From Lichenostomus cassidix (taxonomy: Eukaryota; Chordata; Aves; Passeriformes; Meliphagidae): a DNA stretch of 64,000 bases. A model generated the notes under the pieces. That model saw only the letters and a list, made by a program, of their open reading frames with translations. It was not told the DNA's origin and ran no database searches. This document shows positions 36,655 through 50,600 of this stretch, piece after piece (the first letter of the stretch is position 1; each line of letters opens with the position of its first letter). Both the position numbers and the translations under genes were made by a program. The DNA lies in the NCBI GenBank assembly GCA_008360975.2, contig CM039182.1, positions 60,027,516 through 60,091,515 on the forward strand. The letters run 5' to 3'.

Positions 36655-38090
36655 TAGACTGAGAACTTAAACTATTCCATCTCTGAAGGTATTTAGTCCA
36701 CCCTTCTGCTCAAAGCAGGACTAACTTGCAAGTTGTACCTTAATTGCCATGGCCCCATACAACCAAATTTTAAATATCTTCAAGATGACACTTTCACAAT
36801 TTCCTAGGCCAACCTCTGCCACTGTTCAACACCTCCCAAAGTGTAAAATTTTTCCTTATGTCCAAATGGAATTTCCCTTGCTACAATTCCTTTGAGTTGC
36901 TGACTACACTTTTGATGATGCATTCCAGGATGTTATGGGTCTCTCCCCCACCTTGAGAAAAGAAAGCACATTCAGTTTACCTCCAAGGACCTTCAAATCA
37001 TTATCTGCAAAGCTGTATTCTAGCCAGCCTACACCCAGCATGTGGTGTTGTCTAGCCAGAGTCTGTTCTCAGGTGCAGGAATTTCTTCTTTTTGAACTCA
37101 ATTAAGTACACATAGCTCCATTTTTCCTTCTTGTCACAGTCTATCTTGAAAGCAGTCCTTTCCTCCAGGACTACATTTTCTTCATCTGAAACCTTTTATG
37201 CAGTTTCTGAGGGTGCATTCTGTCCTGTTGACCAGGTCACAGGTGAAGACATTAAGCAGTTTTGGTGCAGTACTGATGCCTGAAGAGCACCACTATTACC
37301 CAGACAACAATTATACTCTGAATTATTGGTAAATACCTTTCAATCTTGATGGCTGAGCCAGTTTTCCATCACCTTCCCAGTTCAGCTAGAAGGATACCAT
37401 ATCAAAAGCCTAGTTAAATTCAAGATAAACAGCTAGTGCTTTCCTCTCCCTACCCACATATTGAGTCAGAGAAGACAACCAGGTTGGTCAAGAACTATTT
37501 GTTTATACTAATAAATTCTGACTGTTTCCAGTTCTTCCTTGTCCTTCAGGTGCCTGAACACAGCTCTCATCAGGGCTTTCTCTGCATTCTTTCCAGGACT
37601 AAAACTTTACGGCCTGCCATTCCCTGGTTTTTCTTTCTGCCTTAAAGCTGGATGTAATATTTGTCTCTACTTAAGGCCACCATCTCTCCGTAAAGATGGA
37701 GAATGAGTTTACAATAACTCTGTGAGGCTGCCTCAGCACTGGTGGATGCATCTCATCCAGCCCTATGGATATGTCCAGTTTACAGAGTAGTCCCAAACTT
37801 TGTCATTCTCTCCTGCAGATTGTAGTTCTTTCTCTTGAAATCTGCCACAAGAGATGTGGGGAGCTTAAAAGCAGATGTTCCACCCCCAGGCTCAGGTTTT
37901 TCCATGCAATGCATTGTTTTAGCAACTTCACATTCTTTAGTGGGCCCAAGTTTTCCTTAGTCTCCTGATGTACCTACAGAAACTCATACCATTTCCAGTT
38001 CCAACTGCAGCCGAGGTAAGGCCATCCGAACTGCATTGCTTCAGGTGCACATGATGCATCTGTCATCCTCCTAGGAAGCTTTCTCCCACT
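36655..38090 (-). mobile_element. CR1 LINE, ancient minus-strand copy, about 1.4 kb
   Basis: Read on minus, this is a longer but strongly decayed CR1. The 3' region is at the left: 'gtatttagtccacccttctgctcaaagcagg' and, on plus, the 'ttttccttatgtccaaatggaatttccc' segment typical of inverted CR1. The C-terminal ORF2 region follows at 36960-37130. Reverse-transcriptase segments follow ('ggtgaagacattaagcag' at about 37240, 'gagccagttttccatcacc' at about 37355, 'aggttggtcaag' at about 37481). The upstream domain reaches about 37720-37770 ('cctcagcactggtggatgcatctcatcc') and fades near 38090. Stops and indels are frequent. Boundaries are approximate. Confidence 0.72.
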
Positions 38091-38191
38091 TCTACCACTC
38101 ATATACGTCTGTTTGCAACTGAATTCAATAAGAATCAGTGTTTCTGATTTTTTTTTAAAAGCATATAACTCATAACCTAAAAAAGGAACTA

Positions 38192-38215
38192 AAATAAATA
38201 AATAAATAAATAAAT
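38192..38215. repeat. AAAT tetranucleotide microsatellite
   Basis: Six near-perfect AAAT units in tandem. Confidence 0.85.
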
Positions 38216-40419
38216 GGAAGAAGAATTTTTTTAACGTAACTTAGGCCTTTTCAGTCTGGCTTCTGTAGCTTTCAGGTGCCAGCTTAAAGTTCAGTCGATG
38301 TAATTTGTACTGTCTCAGTCAAAGTAATTGTTTATTTGCATTTTTAAGATAAGTTTAATCAATGAAAAAAATGGAATTTAGTGTATTGTCAACCAGTTCT
38401 AAGATATGGACTAGAAGGATCAGGTGATAAAACAAGCACAGAACTTAAGCAGAAATTCTGTCTTTGTATGGGTCATGTCTTCCTATTTAGAATTAATTCA
38501 AGTCCCTATAAGCTTCTAAGAGTTTATAACATACAAAAGAAAAAATGTGACGAGTAGCTGAAGAAAAATTAAAGAGAAATTCCTGGCATGCATCAAAAAC
38601 TTCTACTAACAGTTTGTTAGTTCAAGTTCTCCCTTTTTTCTTTATTATTTTCATTAGTTGATTTTTATGTTATCAGTTATGACTGGGGGCTTGTAAAATT
38701 TAAAATATTATGTAAATTTGGGTGCTTGATTACTAATGCTGTGGAACACAAACTATCTGTCATCACGCAAAAATTACTCAGATGACTTGAGTCTACGTTA
38801 TTCCCACTACAAATAACATCTGACATACATCTAAAATACTGAAGACTAGTGATTCGGGTGGCAAGGGTAAGCACCCAGACTACACGGCAAGAGTATCTCT
38901 TATCCATGATGTATTTACAAGTCCCATAATTCACGGTTTCAATATGTCCCCTGAAGAGGACAAGAACTTTTATGTCTCCTCTGAACATGTACTTCAAAGG
39001 ACTTGGTTTGCATCATGTGGAAAGTGTAGCAGCAACTGTCTAGTCCTACATGGTAGTATTCAGTTTACTCATAAGAGCTACTCTTCTTATCCAGAAACAC
39101 CAAAAGTGAGAAGACAGCATTTTCCATCATATTCCCACTGATTCAAAGGGTCAAGGTCCAGAAGAAAGAGCAATAAATGGATGCACCAAGTTGTCACACA
39201 TGCACAGAAGCTGAATTATAGTTGCACAGAAAGACATTAGTTATGACTTCTTTGAAATGCAAACCTTGAAAATTTCATATTATTGCAAGCAGATTATATG
39301 TGAAATAATGATTTAAAAAAAATAAAAACATTCTGTCATGCTCTAGTACAACAAAATGCTGGTCTTCAGCAGGACAGAATTTCTATATTTATTCCATCTA
39401 AGTTGCAGGCGTTAGTAAGAATTTCTCAGTAACTGATTATTTGTTTGGATTAGCACTACAGCAGGATTGGTTTCTCACAAATGTTTGTGGTGGCAGGATG
39501 TGACTCAGAGAGCTTCAACTTTGTTTTCCCATGGATTTGGAAGCAAGGTGTAGAGAGGAACTCTCTCACATTTCCTTGAGGTGTGATCCCTTTTGTCTCA
39601 CGTTTCTGTGTCCTTTCCACACATTTTGTGTGTCTGTCAATGGTTTCTCACCCTTTTTTATCATTACAATCAATCTCAGGCTTTGTGTCCTTCATCCCCA
39701 TGTAGTCCTCTTGCTCCAAACAGCCCTTTTTTAAATTCTTTCAAGTTATTCCATTCAGTATAATATACCTTAACCTGCCTGCTCCTGCCTGATCTAGCAA
39801 GCTTCCAGGTCACATCTCTGATCCATCTTTTTTTTCTTCTTGGCTTCTTGTCTTCTTCCCTTACACAAATATCATCCTCTCCTTGAAATGGCTTATCCCA
39901 AACTCTGCCCAGTCCATGCCAGTTCTCCCATTGATTAGGGAATCTTATCTAATTGATGAGATCAAGCCCAAAGTCCTTGCTTAGATAGCCCTTACTTCTG
40001 GCTGCTCACAACCCAAAATTTCCAGCTTCGCTTTGAAAATTTGCATGCATCTTCTATGCCAAAAGCTTGAAAATACAATATTTTGGTTGAGTTTAATCAT
40101 TATAATAAAGAGTACATAAAGGAACATACTGAACACTGCATATTGGTTGATCTGTATATATTAATGATGCTCATCCTGAAAAGCATTCATAAATGTGCTA
40201 AACTTTTAGCATTCCAAACAGACTCAGCAGAGATAGGCAGCTAAGGTCAATAGTAAATACTATTCCTGTTCAGATGTTCAGTTGTGTAATACTTAAAATA
40301 GAACATCTCAAAAATGTTTCTAATGTTAAGTTAAGCTTAACAGAATTTCCAGTCCAACATACAAGTTTACAAGAAATTTATGCATCGTGGACAGCTAAGT
40401 AGGTTTTATGTGTACGTAA

Positions 40420-40450
40420 ATTTATTTATTTATTTATTATATTATTTATA
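40420..40450. repeat. TTTA tetranucleotide microsatellite
   Basis: About five TTTA units, followed by degenerate TTATATTATTTATA. Confidence 0.8.
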
Positions 40451-43400
40451 ATATGCAGTGTTTCTGCATCTTTTCAGGTATTTGTGTCAGTCCTGCAGCC
40501 TGAATTGTACTGACATTTACTCTTGGTGATTTCCATGAAGGCAAATCTCATGGCATGGAAATTGCTGGAAGATAGTAGAAAAGCAGACTTTTTTAATGGA
40601 TAACTTCAGCTCATACTTTTGGTACTCAGATCTGCACAATCCCAATTCAGATTACACAACCAAGTAATCCTTTATTATTCCACTTCTGCTTTTTATTTTT
40701 TTTAATGAGCATCTTCAGCCATTGATGGGCCCATTTTTGCATAAAGTCTTGACTCACCTGTTTCATGTATCTAGTTCCAGTTGGCAAGATCCCTTGGCTT
40801 TTTTCAGCTTCTAAAAACCTTTGCAAATCTGTCTGTCAGACCTCAACAATGTAAAACATATAGCATGAAAAGGCTATTTTTAGTACATCAAGTCTCATTG
40901 AAATTAATCGTAGGCATAAAGGCACTGGCTGGACAGGAGTGGATTGTGAAATTGTATTAAATAAATTTTAGAAGTGAATCTAATTGTGTTGTTGCCCACC
41001 ACATGTGGGAGGGAGTCAAAATATTAGTAAAATTGTTCAACTGAAGCAGACTTTTGACTCATTAACTTCTGGAAGAAAGCACTGGTCTTTCTCCTTTATT
41101 CCATTAGCACAAAGCTGAGTGTCTGAACATGGAACAACTCATGATATAGTACACTGACAACATAAGGCTTCCCCAGAGTGGGGAGTGAGCTCATTACTCT
41201 TCCAGTTATGGTCAGTGTTACAAGGTGAAGGACCTTTCAAGAACCTTCTTTCTCTCTGTTTTTCTCCTTCTGTCCCCTTATCTCTAGGTTAAAAATATCA
41301 AGCAACAATTCCCTTTACAGATCCATCATATACAACATTTCTTATAATGTTTAATGAGTACAGGAAATATGATTTATGGCGCCATATATCATCAAATAAT
41401 ATTTATTCCTACTGTTGCAAATAGCAGTCTCCTATTAACATATTAAATGACTTTTTAAAACTCAGTACTTGAATTTAAATTAAGAATTAGACAACTCAGC
41501 AAACTGAATTTCTTAAAAATTATCAAGTTTTAAATTATTTTCTTACAATCAGAATAAAAACTTGTGTTCTAGTCTAAGGAAAAAAAGAAGGGTTTTTTTA
41601 ATCAACATTGTGTGTCATCTGTCCTTATGATTTTCAATTAAAAAATAACAGCCTTCATGGCATTTCTTATAGTGAAACAGGTGTGGCAAAATAGCAAAAT
41701 CTATGTAGCATTAGACAAATAAGACGTAAAATAAATATGGAAGTTTTGATATTTAAACTACTGCAGAGTCAATTTCCAAGTTGGAAACTGTCTCATCCAG
41801 CGTGACAGAAACAGAATTTCTTGTTTTGTAAATAAAATAAATTTTAGAATATAAAACACCAGGAACTGGAAACTTTGTGTTACAAAATGATTTTTTTTTT
41901 CATTTTAATAGGAATGAGTTCCATTGTTTATGCATGCAGTATATAAGAGAAAGTATATCTAGCACTTGAAAATACTTCCACACTTTGCCCACCCACACCA
42001 AGAAACAGGAATTGCTTTTGCTCAAACAGCAAAGTTTCACATTGACTTCAGTGCTTTGGATTTTATCCCTCATACACAGAATAACTCTGTGTATGAATAT
42101 TGGACAGAATTTTCTTTCCAGTCTCCAGAAATCATAAAAGAAACATTTAGTAAGAGCCAGAGGCTGTGATGGTGAGATAAGGCTGAGGAACCTGCCCTTC
42201 ATGGGCTTATAGCACTTTACAGCACCACTGGCTCCTGGCTTCTGTATGAGGTGTGGATGCCACACTGGGCTTGTTGTCCACCTGTATCTCTACACAGAGC
42301 TAAATCTGTTCTTAAGGAAACACCCTCACAGTTTCTGAGGTGTAGAAAAGTCTGAGTGAAAATAAAAGTATTTATGACTTTGGAAGTTCTTCCTTCATCC
42401 GACTCAAAATAGTTCAAGCTTTCTCAAAATTCCTCTTGGATATCTGGAAATGGCTCCAAAATTTATGGGATTTAGAAATTATTAAATGCAGTAAGAAACA
42501 GATTGACTTCTTCCACCAGCACTGTAGAAATCAAACCTGCACCCTTTGGAATAACAAGGGAAATTGTAAGATCTCAAGAAATGAATCAGTTTTGAACATT
42601 AATGAGATATTTCTGCGCAGAGCTGTCTTCATACTCTGAGCTGTTTAAATGTACAGTGCCTTCAGAGTCTGCAAGGGAGCTATGCAAATCCGTGAAAAAC
42701 AGGATATATTTATTTCAAGCACTACCTGAGCAAATGTTTCCACATGAGAAGTGCCTTAAATTTGGACATAGGAAATTACACCACTGTAACTACAGTCAAA
42801 ATTTTATTTGTTTGTTTGTTTATAGTTTCCCCAGCCTATACAAAATTTCTGCAGTTGTCATTTAGTTACAAGAATGGAAGATGTGCTCTACCTCCACAGT
42901 AGTACTGAAATTATTACACACGACTCTCTCCTTTAAAAGACCAGTGGAATATTGAATCCAGTTTTAAACTCCTATTTCATATTTTAAAAAACAGATTTTT
43001 TTCCCTAGTGTGAATTTTATGAGTACTTGTCTGTTGTGCAAGTGTTGTAGCTGTTGTCAGTCTTTAGCTCATCAATACACAGCCATGTCTTTGGGAGCAA
43101 TATCAACAACTTTTCTTCTCTCTTGCTGCATGGAGAATAGATCCTTCTCAGAGCACAGTATGTCATACAAAATCATAACAGTAATAAAATACATGCAAAA
43201 TAAGAACAAGGATCTTTATGGTAATCATTATTATAAACACTTTAGCTGATTATTACTTCATTTTTTATAAAATATCTGTTGTTTTAAACTGCTTGTATAT
43301 GGGTGTTTGAGTTAATTTTATAATATTAGTAAAACTAGAAATTGTCTTGACAAAGTCATTCCCATGTTATATACATCATAGCGTTCATGTATGTGGAATT

Positions 43401-46400
43401 GTTTCTTCACCAGAATGCCAAAAGTGTGAAAATTCCTTTACAAAATTCACCAAGACTTTTTATAATATATATTAATTAAGTTTAACACCAATATTTTAGA
43501 CTAAAAGAAAAGAAAGGCATTATTGCAAATAAGCAAGGGTGATGTTTTTTTTCTTTCTATTCATTCCCATTCAAGAATACATTTTGTAAGAGGGAATATT
43601 TGCATCAAAATTATTCTCAAAAATGTATATATGTAAAACTGTCACTCTTTTTTTCTTGATTCAATTATCCACATGAGATTTTCCTACATGTCATTTTTGT
43701 GGGAATACTCCAGGCAGAAGGTTAGGCTAAACAGAGCTTACAAACCCTCCCCCAAGAGTTATAAAACTTTTAACACCATAAACCATTATGTTGGACTGAG
43801 AACTCTGGTAATGAACCCCAATGAACCAGGGATGAACAAGGACCGTTGAATTTGTTTACACACGAGGAAGGGGACTGAAAAAGATGAGGGAGAAGAGAGA
43901 TAGTTCTGGTTTCCTTTTGTTTGTCCTGAAACACAGGATCTGTTTGCTCATGTGGTGGCCACACATGAGAGGCTAAAAATACAGCATACTGCACTAGTAT
44001 ATCCACATATCATTTCAGCTCTTGTCTCTGGCATAATGCAGTCAAAAAAACAAGCTATGGAAATCAAAACAAAGAGTGCAAATAGCACCATTGATTGAAA
44101 AATATCAGCAGAACTCTGAAATACACTGATTTTGCTCCATACGAACTCTTTACAGACTTGAAGCAGTGCTCTTGCCACTTCTTTATTTCAGTTGGGCTGG
44201 TGTGGTCTTGAGTTTGGGCTTCTTGTGGAACCTAGACTTCAGTCAGGCACCACACCTGGTATTCAGCTCTTCAGTTCAGCTGCCCATTCTCTATGTCCCA
44301 CAGGATAACCTCTCCTCCAGCTTCTGACTCACATCCACCTCTCAGTCAGGAGAACTTGAGGTTCCTCATTTTCCTTGAAACCACAACCAAGGAAGAGCAT
44401 CTCCCCCAAAGCAAAGTCACCTCCTGAGCAGCTTCTGCAGAAGCAGAAAAAAGTACTTTGTTGTCTGTCAATACTTGTGGGTCTGTTGGTTCCCAATTAG
44501 TAATGTATATAGCACGATGTTGAACTAGTAAAAACGTTTCCAGAAGCTAGAGGGTCTCCTGGATGACATTTCTTTCCCTGAATTTTTGCTGCCTCTTTAT
44601 GTGATTATAGCCATTCAACCAATTAACTGTCAGCTGTGCATCAGTTTGTACATATTCAATATAAAAAAACCAAAACCCAAAAACCTGAAAACTACACATC
44701 TGCTTCATAGAAACTTGAAACCAAAACCTTTTATGTTTAACTGGGAATTAATTTGGGAGAGAAGAGAAAGAGACAATATAGCTAGGATGTTTGATGGAAA
44801 CCTTGAGCTATGCGGTGTTTGCTGTAGATTCAGAATAAGGGCTAATACCCCACAAGTCCTCAAGGAATATGCTACCCAAAGAACTTTTTAGATGTTCTTT
44901 CTTCTAGCCCAGAAATATTTAATTACTTACATAAACTGATCTTAACAGGAGACGCTGAGCAGAACAGGCTCATTGCATGTAATTTCCAACGTGTGCTTTC
45001 AGCTTCTAACACCATCTTTTCTACCACAGACAGGCCTTTCTTACACTGGAGTTTTCATTGAAACTGATAAATTCTCACAAAATTTGTACAACTAATGATA
45101 ATTTTAAAATTTTACTTTATGCAAAGTAGTTTAACCTAACAAAAAGAAAATATTTTAAAAATGGCTTTGAAAACTGCAGAATTTCATCCCATGGATACTG
45201 TCCAGGAGTCAAAATTTACTATATATTCAATGTGTAATCTAGAATTACAGAAAGAAAACAATTTTCTTTCTCTTCAGTTTTTCTCTGGTGCCATGACCCA
45301 CTGTATAAATATGGGGAAAAAATAAAAAATAAAAACATATTTTATGTGAATGTTTTTCATAAAATATGCAACAAAACACTTTTAGAGTAAAGTTTCTATT
45401 TAAATTATTTGCTTTGTGCTGCAGTTCTTCAAAGTGTTTTTTGTAATCAATATTTGAAAACAAAATTATTTTATTTTAAAATATATACTGTTAGGCTTTT
45501 AATATATCCCTACAAACCATGGTCAAATTTACTGCCTCCTGCCCATGGCATATTTTTTATTTACACTCTACTGAATGTACTTCAGACAGCATGTCAATTT
45601 TCAAAGCCTTTGTTCTGGAAATATGCATCACATCTGCTACTGCGATATAGTGATTTAAGTCTATTTATGTCCTTTAGCTGAGTAGTACAACTATAACCCT
45701 GTTTCTTATTTACAAAACAATGCATCCATATTGGCAGATTTCAAAATTCATTTTGCCCTACATTTATTTAATATTCCCTAGTCCTTTGTCAAACTATCTT
45801 CTTCCTCTAGAAGGTTTATTTGCCGTTATTCAGAAGTAAATAACTTGATTGTTTAATTTCATAATTACACTTAGGAAGAATTTTCATATAGTAACAAAAT
45901 AATGCATTTTACATTGCTATTCTTGAATAGTGAATACATTTAGTTTTCAGCAGGAAAAAAACCACCCAAACTTTTATCAGGTTTTGCCAAAATGTCCAGA
46001 GAGCAAGGTGAGAAGGCTCTTTCTTATGAATCTAGAGTTTTTGGAAAACTTAGATGTCTAATTAGATGACACATGTGGTGGTGATCCTGTAATAATGACT
46101 TGTTAATTCACCTTTCATGTCACATTGCATCCCTGAAAGTCTTATTGAGATTTCAGCCAGCGTGTTGAAAGAATTCTGGGGTTTTACCTGATGTTTCACA
46201 CTGCTGCTTTTAAAATCAGTGTACAGCACAGTCCTTTCTCAAAATGGAATTAGTCATAGTATTACTGACATGACAAAAAAATATGCTAGTGCCATTTAAA
46301 ATTTTTGAAGTTGGGTTTTTAAATTTTTTTTTATTATTTTAAAATTTTTAGTATACAGGTAGAGATTATTGATGAACCAACAAATACCTACCTCCTAAAT

Positions 46401-46799
46401 TATATGCATAGTCAGGTTTCACTGGAAGCAAAATGGCTAAATGAGCTCAGAAGCTTCAGCTGCTATCCCATGACTTTATTAAAAAAAAGAATTCATTAGA
46501 TGATCCAAATTATGTTAAAAAAATAGTCAGAAACAAGAGGCAGTTTTTTCCCCTCAAGAAAAAATCCATGTTCCAAGATATTAATTTTTTACCTTCAAAA
46601 TCATTTTACAAAAAAAAGCCAAAACCAGATACACCAATGCCTTTGATTTCTCTTAAAAGAATACCTTTTAATCTCTGAAAAGTTATTTTCAACTCCATGA
46701 AAAAGGGAAAAGAAAAAATCACGAAAAGAACCTACCTCCGCAAGAGTCACAAAATATTTTTTTCTTTTGGGGAGAGAGTAATTTGGGAGTAATGCCATC

Positions 46800-47660
46800 C
46801 TCACTGCTTTCCCCAGAATTGCTATTATATTTATTTATTTATTGTTCAGCTAAGAAAACTCGCCGTGGGTATGTTGGATCACCCTCTGTGATGTGGCAGT
46901 AGGCATAAAATCAGTGGCTTTCTGTAACTCCCCTGCTTAACATTCAACAGACAGGGAGAGGATCTAAATGTAAAACCTGGCTCCAAAACACCACTGTCAA
47001 CTTCCTGCCCTCCGACAAATGATCCAGAGCTACTCCACATCAGGATGGAAATGTGCTAGGCACTAAAAACCACTGCTTGCATGACATCATTCCATAACAG
47101 ATTACACTGTAATGTTGGGAATGTAATCATTAGCATTTAAACATGCATAAAATTTAATTAACCTACTTACCAGTTTGCTTAGAACTTTTGAAGGGCTACC
47201 TAGAGTCCTCTCTAAGCATTTTATTGCAGAGTTTTGGAAAGCTCACAAAAGAGAGAAGTTCACTGGGATTTTTCTCCCTAAAGCTGATGAGCCATGACAG
47301 ATGAGCAGATGACCCGAGTTAATTATTATTGAATTCGTTATTACTGCTTTGTTGTCACCCAGCTCAGCCAGGGTAAAATGATGACAGTAGGTATCTCATT
47401 AAAACAGCTGTTTCAATTATGTAGCGGCAAATATTTAAAAAGCGGGCCTTCCAAGTTTAAAGCTGTTAGCAAAGTTTGTTTGTGCTGGTTGTGCCAAGAT
47501 TCTTTGACCGAAAAAGGAGGGGAGAAATATAGTGTTCGTCTTAATTGGTTGGGGTAGGAGGAGAGGGATGCTAAGCAGCAGAACATAAAAGGTTGAATAT
47601 GAGCTCCAAACAAATTTCCACAGTTTGTGGGTCAATTTGTTTTTACTCATCTTTGGTTAA
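46800..47660. other. Possible conserved non-coding element cluster
   Basis: This 0.85-kb block has even complexity and no repeats except a short TTTA run at 46834-46846. It is dense in sites of the sort seen in developmental enhancers: ATTAGCAT, TTTAATTAA and TTAATTATTATTGAATTCGTTATTA, with CAGCTG at 47406-47411. No frame stays open for long in both halves. The call rests on appearance; conservation cannot be judged from one sequence. Confidence 0.22.
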
Positions 47661-50600
47661 ATTCAGTTTTGTTTACTGTACATCAATTACATTTAGACAG
47701 TATGACAAAAGAGGAGTGTTTGTATTGATTTCTTTCCAGCTGGAGGAAGTGATATGACTGTAAGGTTTGGTTTGGGTATTTTTTAATTGTTGTTTTGTTT
47801 TTAACTGTTTATTGTTTACTAGTTGACATTCATATTTATTCATTTTAAGCAGTAGGAGGTTATTCTCTCCCTCATAGACAAAAACAAATCCTCTCTCCTG
47901 TCTCATAGATGCTGTTTCATAGTCTCTCAATAGATATTTTCATCTCTAATAGGAACAAAAAGTTGATTTGATCGCGCTCTTTCCCTAATATGGACATCAT
48001 CATGTTCAGCTGCTTAGAATCTGTGCATTTCTCTGCAATGAGTGCATTGATGCCACTGTGTACTTAGGTTTTACACCCTTCTGCTTTCATTTTAGTTATA
48101 TTTCTACACGACAAGTATAAAAACACAAAATACTTGACAATGACTTGACTTGGACCTGTCTCAGAAGAACATCCTACAGTTCTCAGGTAATTTCTGGTTA
48201 AGACATGTTCTATAATAGTATTATTCCTCTGACAATTATATTGCCAACAAAAACCTCAAAGTCATCATTACTGAGGTAAATGGCTCAGTGTCCACTGAGA
48301 GTGAGTCTGTTCTTGGGATAAGGTATCTATCCAAGGTGATGAGTATCTACTTAAACAATTTCTGTAGCCGCAGCAATCAGTAGCAGGCCCCCAGTATCCT
48401 GTTCAACCCAAAATCACCTCATTAGAGAGGGCTGGGTGCTACACCATGTGGATTTGAGAAAGGAAAACATTTCTGGATCATTATACTTCCTACTGACTAC
48501 AGCTGCCAAAGTCAGGATTTCCTCAACCTGCCTTATTTGCCAATATGAATTCTATCAGGGTAGAAAATGACTTTTTTTTGGCCACTTTATTGATTTACGG
48601 ACATTCAACAGCCCAGTTTAAGAAGCTGTTAGGTCTCTGGCAGCAAGTTCTAGACCAGTGGTCATGGTGAATATGCAGATTATCTCCATAGCTTGAGCAT
48701 GGTATGTCCAACACATCCAGAAGTCATGTCTAGGGTCAGGATATTAATTCATGGTAAATTCTGTGTATCCAGTGTTGAACTTTCAAAAAATGGGCCACAT
48801 GTAATTAGTGCATTTAATACATTGTGGGTAGAAATATGAGATCCCAGTGCCAGTCTTTCTGATATTAGATCAAAAGGGGTTTTATGAATTTTCCTATTCA
48901 TAGAAACACATAAGGAGCATCTTTTAAACTTATTATGTGTGGATTTTACTTTCAGCCCAAAGGAATTGAGAGAATGTTGTCTCTTGTAGAAGGGAAGTCA
49001 TGTACTTAATCAGAAGCTATAAAGGGCTATATATATAATAATATCAATCCTGAAAGCATAACAGTCACTGCTGTTTTCATCAAAATATTATTATTATTAA
49101 AAATAAATACTTGTCAAACACAAAGTAAAAGCATTTTTATCATTACCACCATTTTTCTTTAGAATAAAAAAAAGGCTATATAACTCCATTTTGGCATGTG
49201 CTTGATTGTTAATTGTTTCTATTTCAGACAATCTAATGTAATTGCTGCTGAGTGGCTCTTCTTTCCCACTAGTCCTGTTTTGTGCTGTTATGAGGAAAAA
49301 TGCATCCTCTACCAAGATTTTTTTTTTAACCATATATAAATTTTGCCACTGCAGTGAAGAGCTCTTACCAGGTGTCCAATCATCTAAGTTAATTATAGCT
49401 AGAGGATAAAGCTGTGTTCATAAAAGTTGTAGAGGAAACTTGGGGTTGAGGGGGAAGGGTTGTCTTACAGGTATCATTATGCTGAAGCAGCTTTTGAGAT
49501 AAAAAAGAACATCTCAAGTCTTCATTAGGAATTATAAATTTCCAAGTCTCATCATTCCAATTTCAGCCTTTGGGCACAAGTAAATATTCCAAAATGAAGC
49601 TCAGCCACTTTCCTCTGTTTTCTACATAGACTTCCCTATGGTTTAATGTGGTTTTCAGCAGTAATCACAATTATTCATCTCTCACACGGTAGCAAATACA
49701 ATGTGCATTTGTACTAAATTCAGGGACATGGGACAGCCTTTACTATATAATAGGAAATAATCTGGCCCCATCTAATACCAATTTTTTATCTTCAGAATTC
49801 CTCCCAGCTGAATAGATTATGCAAGGTTTTCCTTCAAGGCAGAAAAACTTCTGCACTGCAGAGAAGCCCTACAAATGAAGTCAGACTTTCCAGGAGCATC
49901 ATATCCTTGGCGACTGATAGCAATGTACCTGCCTTTCTGCTGATTATGTACCAAGCAGAAAGAGAGCAAAACCAGGTAGGAACCTTGAGGCACAATCATG
50001 CTGAGGAGAAAAGGGTCATGTGGTGACAGGAGTGACTCCTCGTGCTCTATGCCGAAGCGTTGGATGGACAGACTGTTACACTTCCACTCCTGTGAAACAA
50101 CACTTGGTGAGAAAAGAGGGCCAAAGCCACAGAGCAGTCAAGGGATTTTGTACCCCTGATTGGAAATGAGAACTTAGACTGCTTTTTGGTAGGAGATGCA
50201 GCCAGCATTCCAGTTCTTTTGGTTTGTCGGTTTGGGGTGTTGTTCTCCTCCTGGGCTAATTCTCAAAAAATTCAGATATGAGAAGCTCTGTAGAAGAATG
50301 GCAAAATGCAAAAGACAGACAAGGGTCTTAGGAAGAAGTCTTATCTCTGAGTTATATTATGAAACCTGTGATTTTGTGCTACTTGTCCCAGGAATCAACT
50401 CAATAGTTTTGTCTGATGTGAGTTTTGAGTTAATTTGCTCCCAAAATAAAACCATGAAGCTTCAAAGTAGAATCTCAGGGAATACTACTGTAAAATGCAA
50501 TGACATGAGATTTGGAAACATTTGTTCAGAGATTTGGAAATAATCTGATTAGGTTTTGTTTGCTTGAGTTTTGGGAGCTTTTTGGGTTTTTTTAATTTTG

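Larger units (their letters stand above)
38091..46799. other. Unique AT-rich non-coding DNA
   Basis: No gene or clear interspersed repeat. Simple repeats are an AAAT run (38192-38215) and a TTTA run (40420-40450). The pyrimidine-rich stretch at about 39.55-39.95 kb and the richer patch at 44.2-44.42 kb match no family I know. Open frames up to about 120 codons (for example near 41.9-42.27 kb on minus) have no domain features and no splice context. Confidence 0.5.

Noticed and set aside
50196..50543. A 115-codon plus-strand open frame
   Set aside because: Starts at an internal ATG in AT-rich DNA, no recognisable domain, no splice sites, and length within what a 64-kb window can give by chance.
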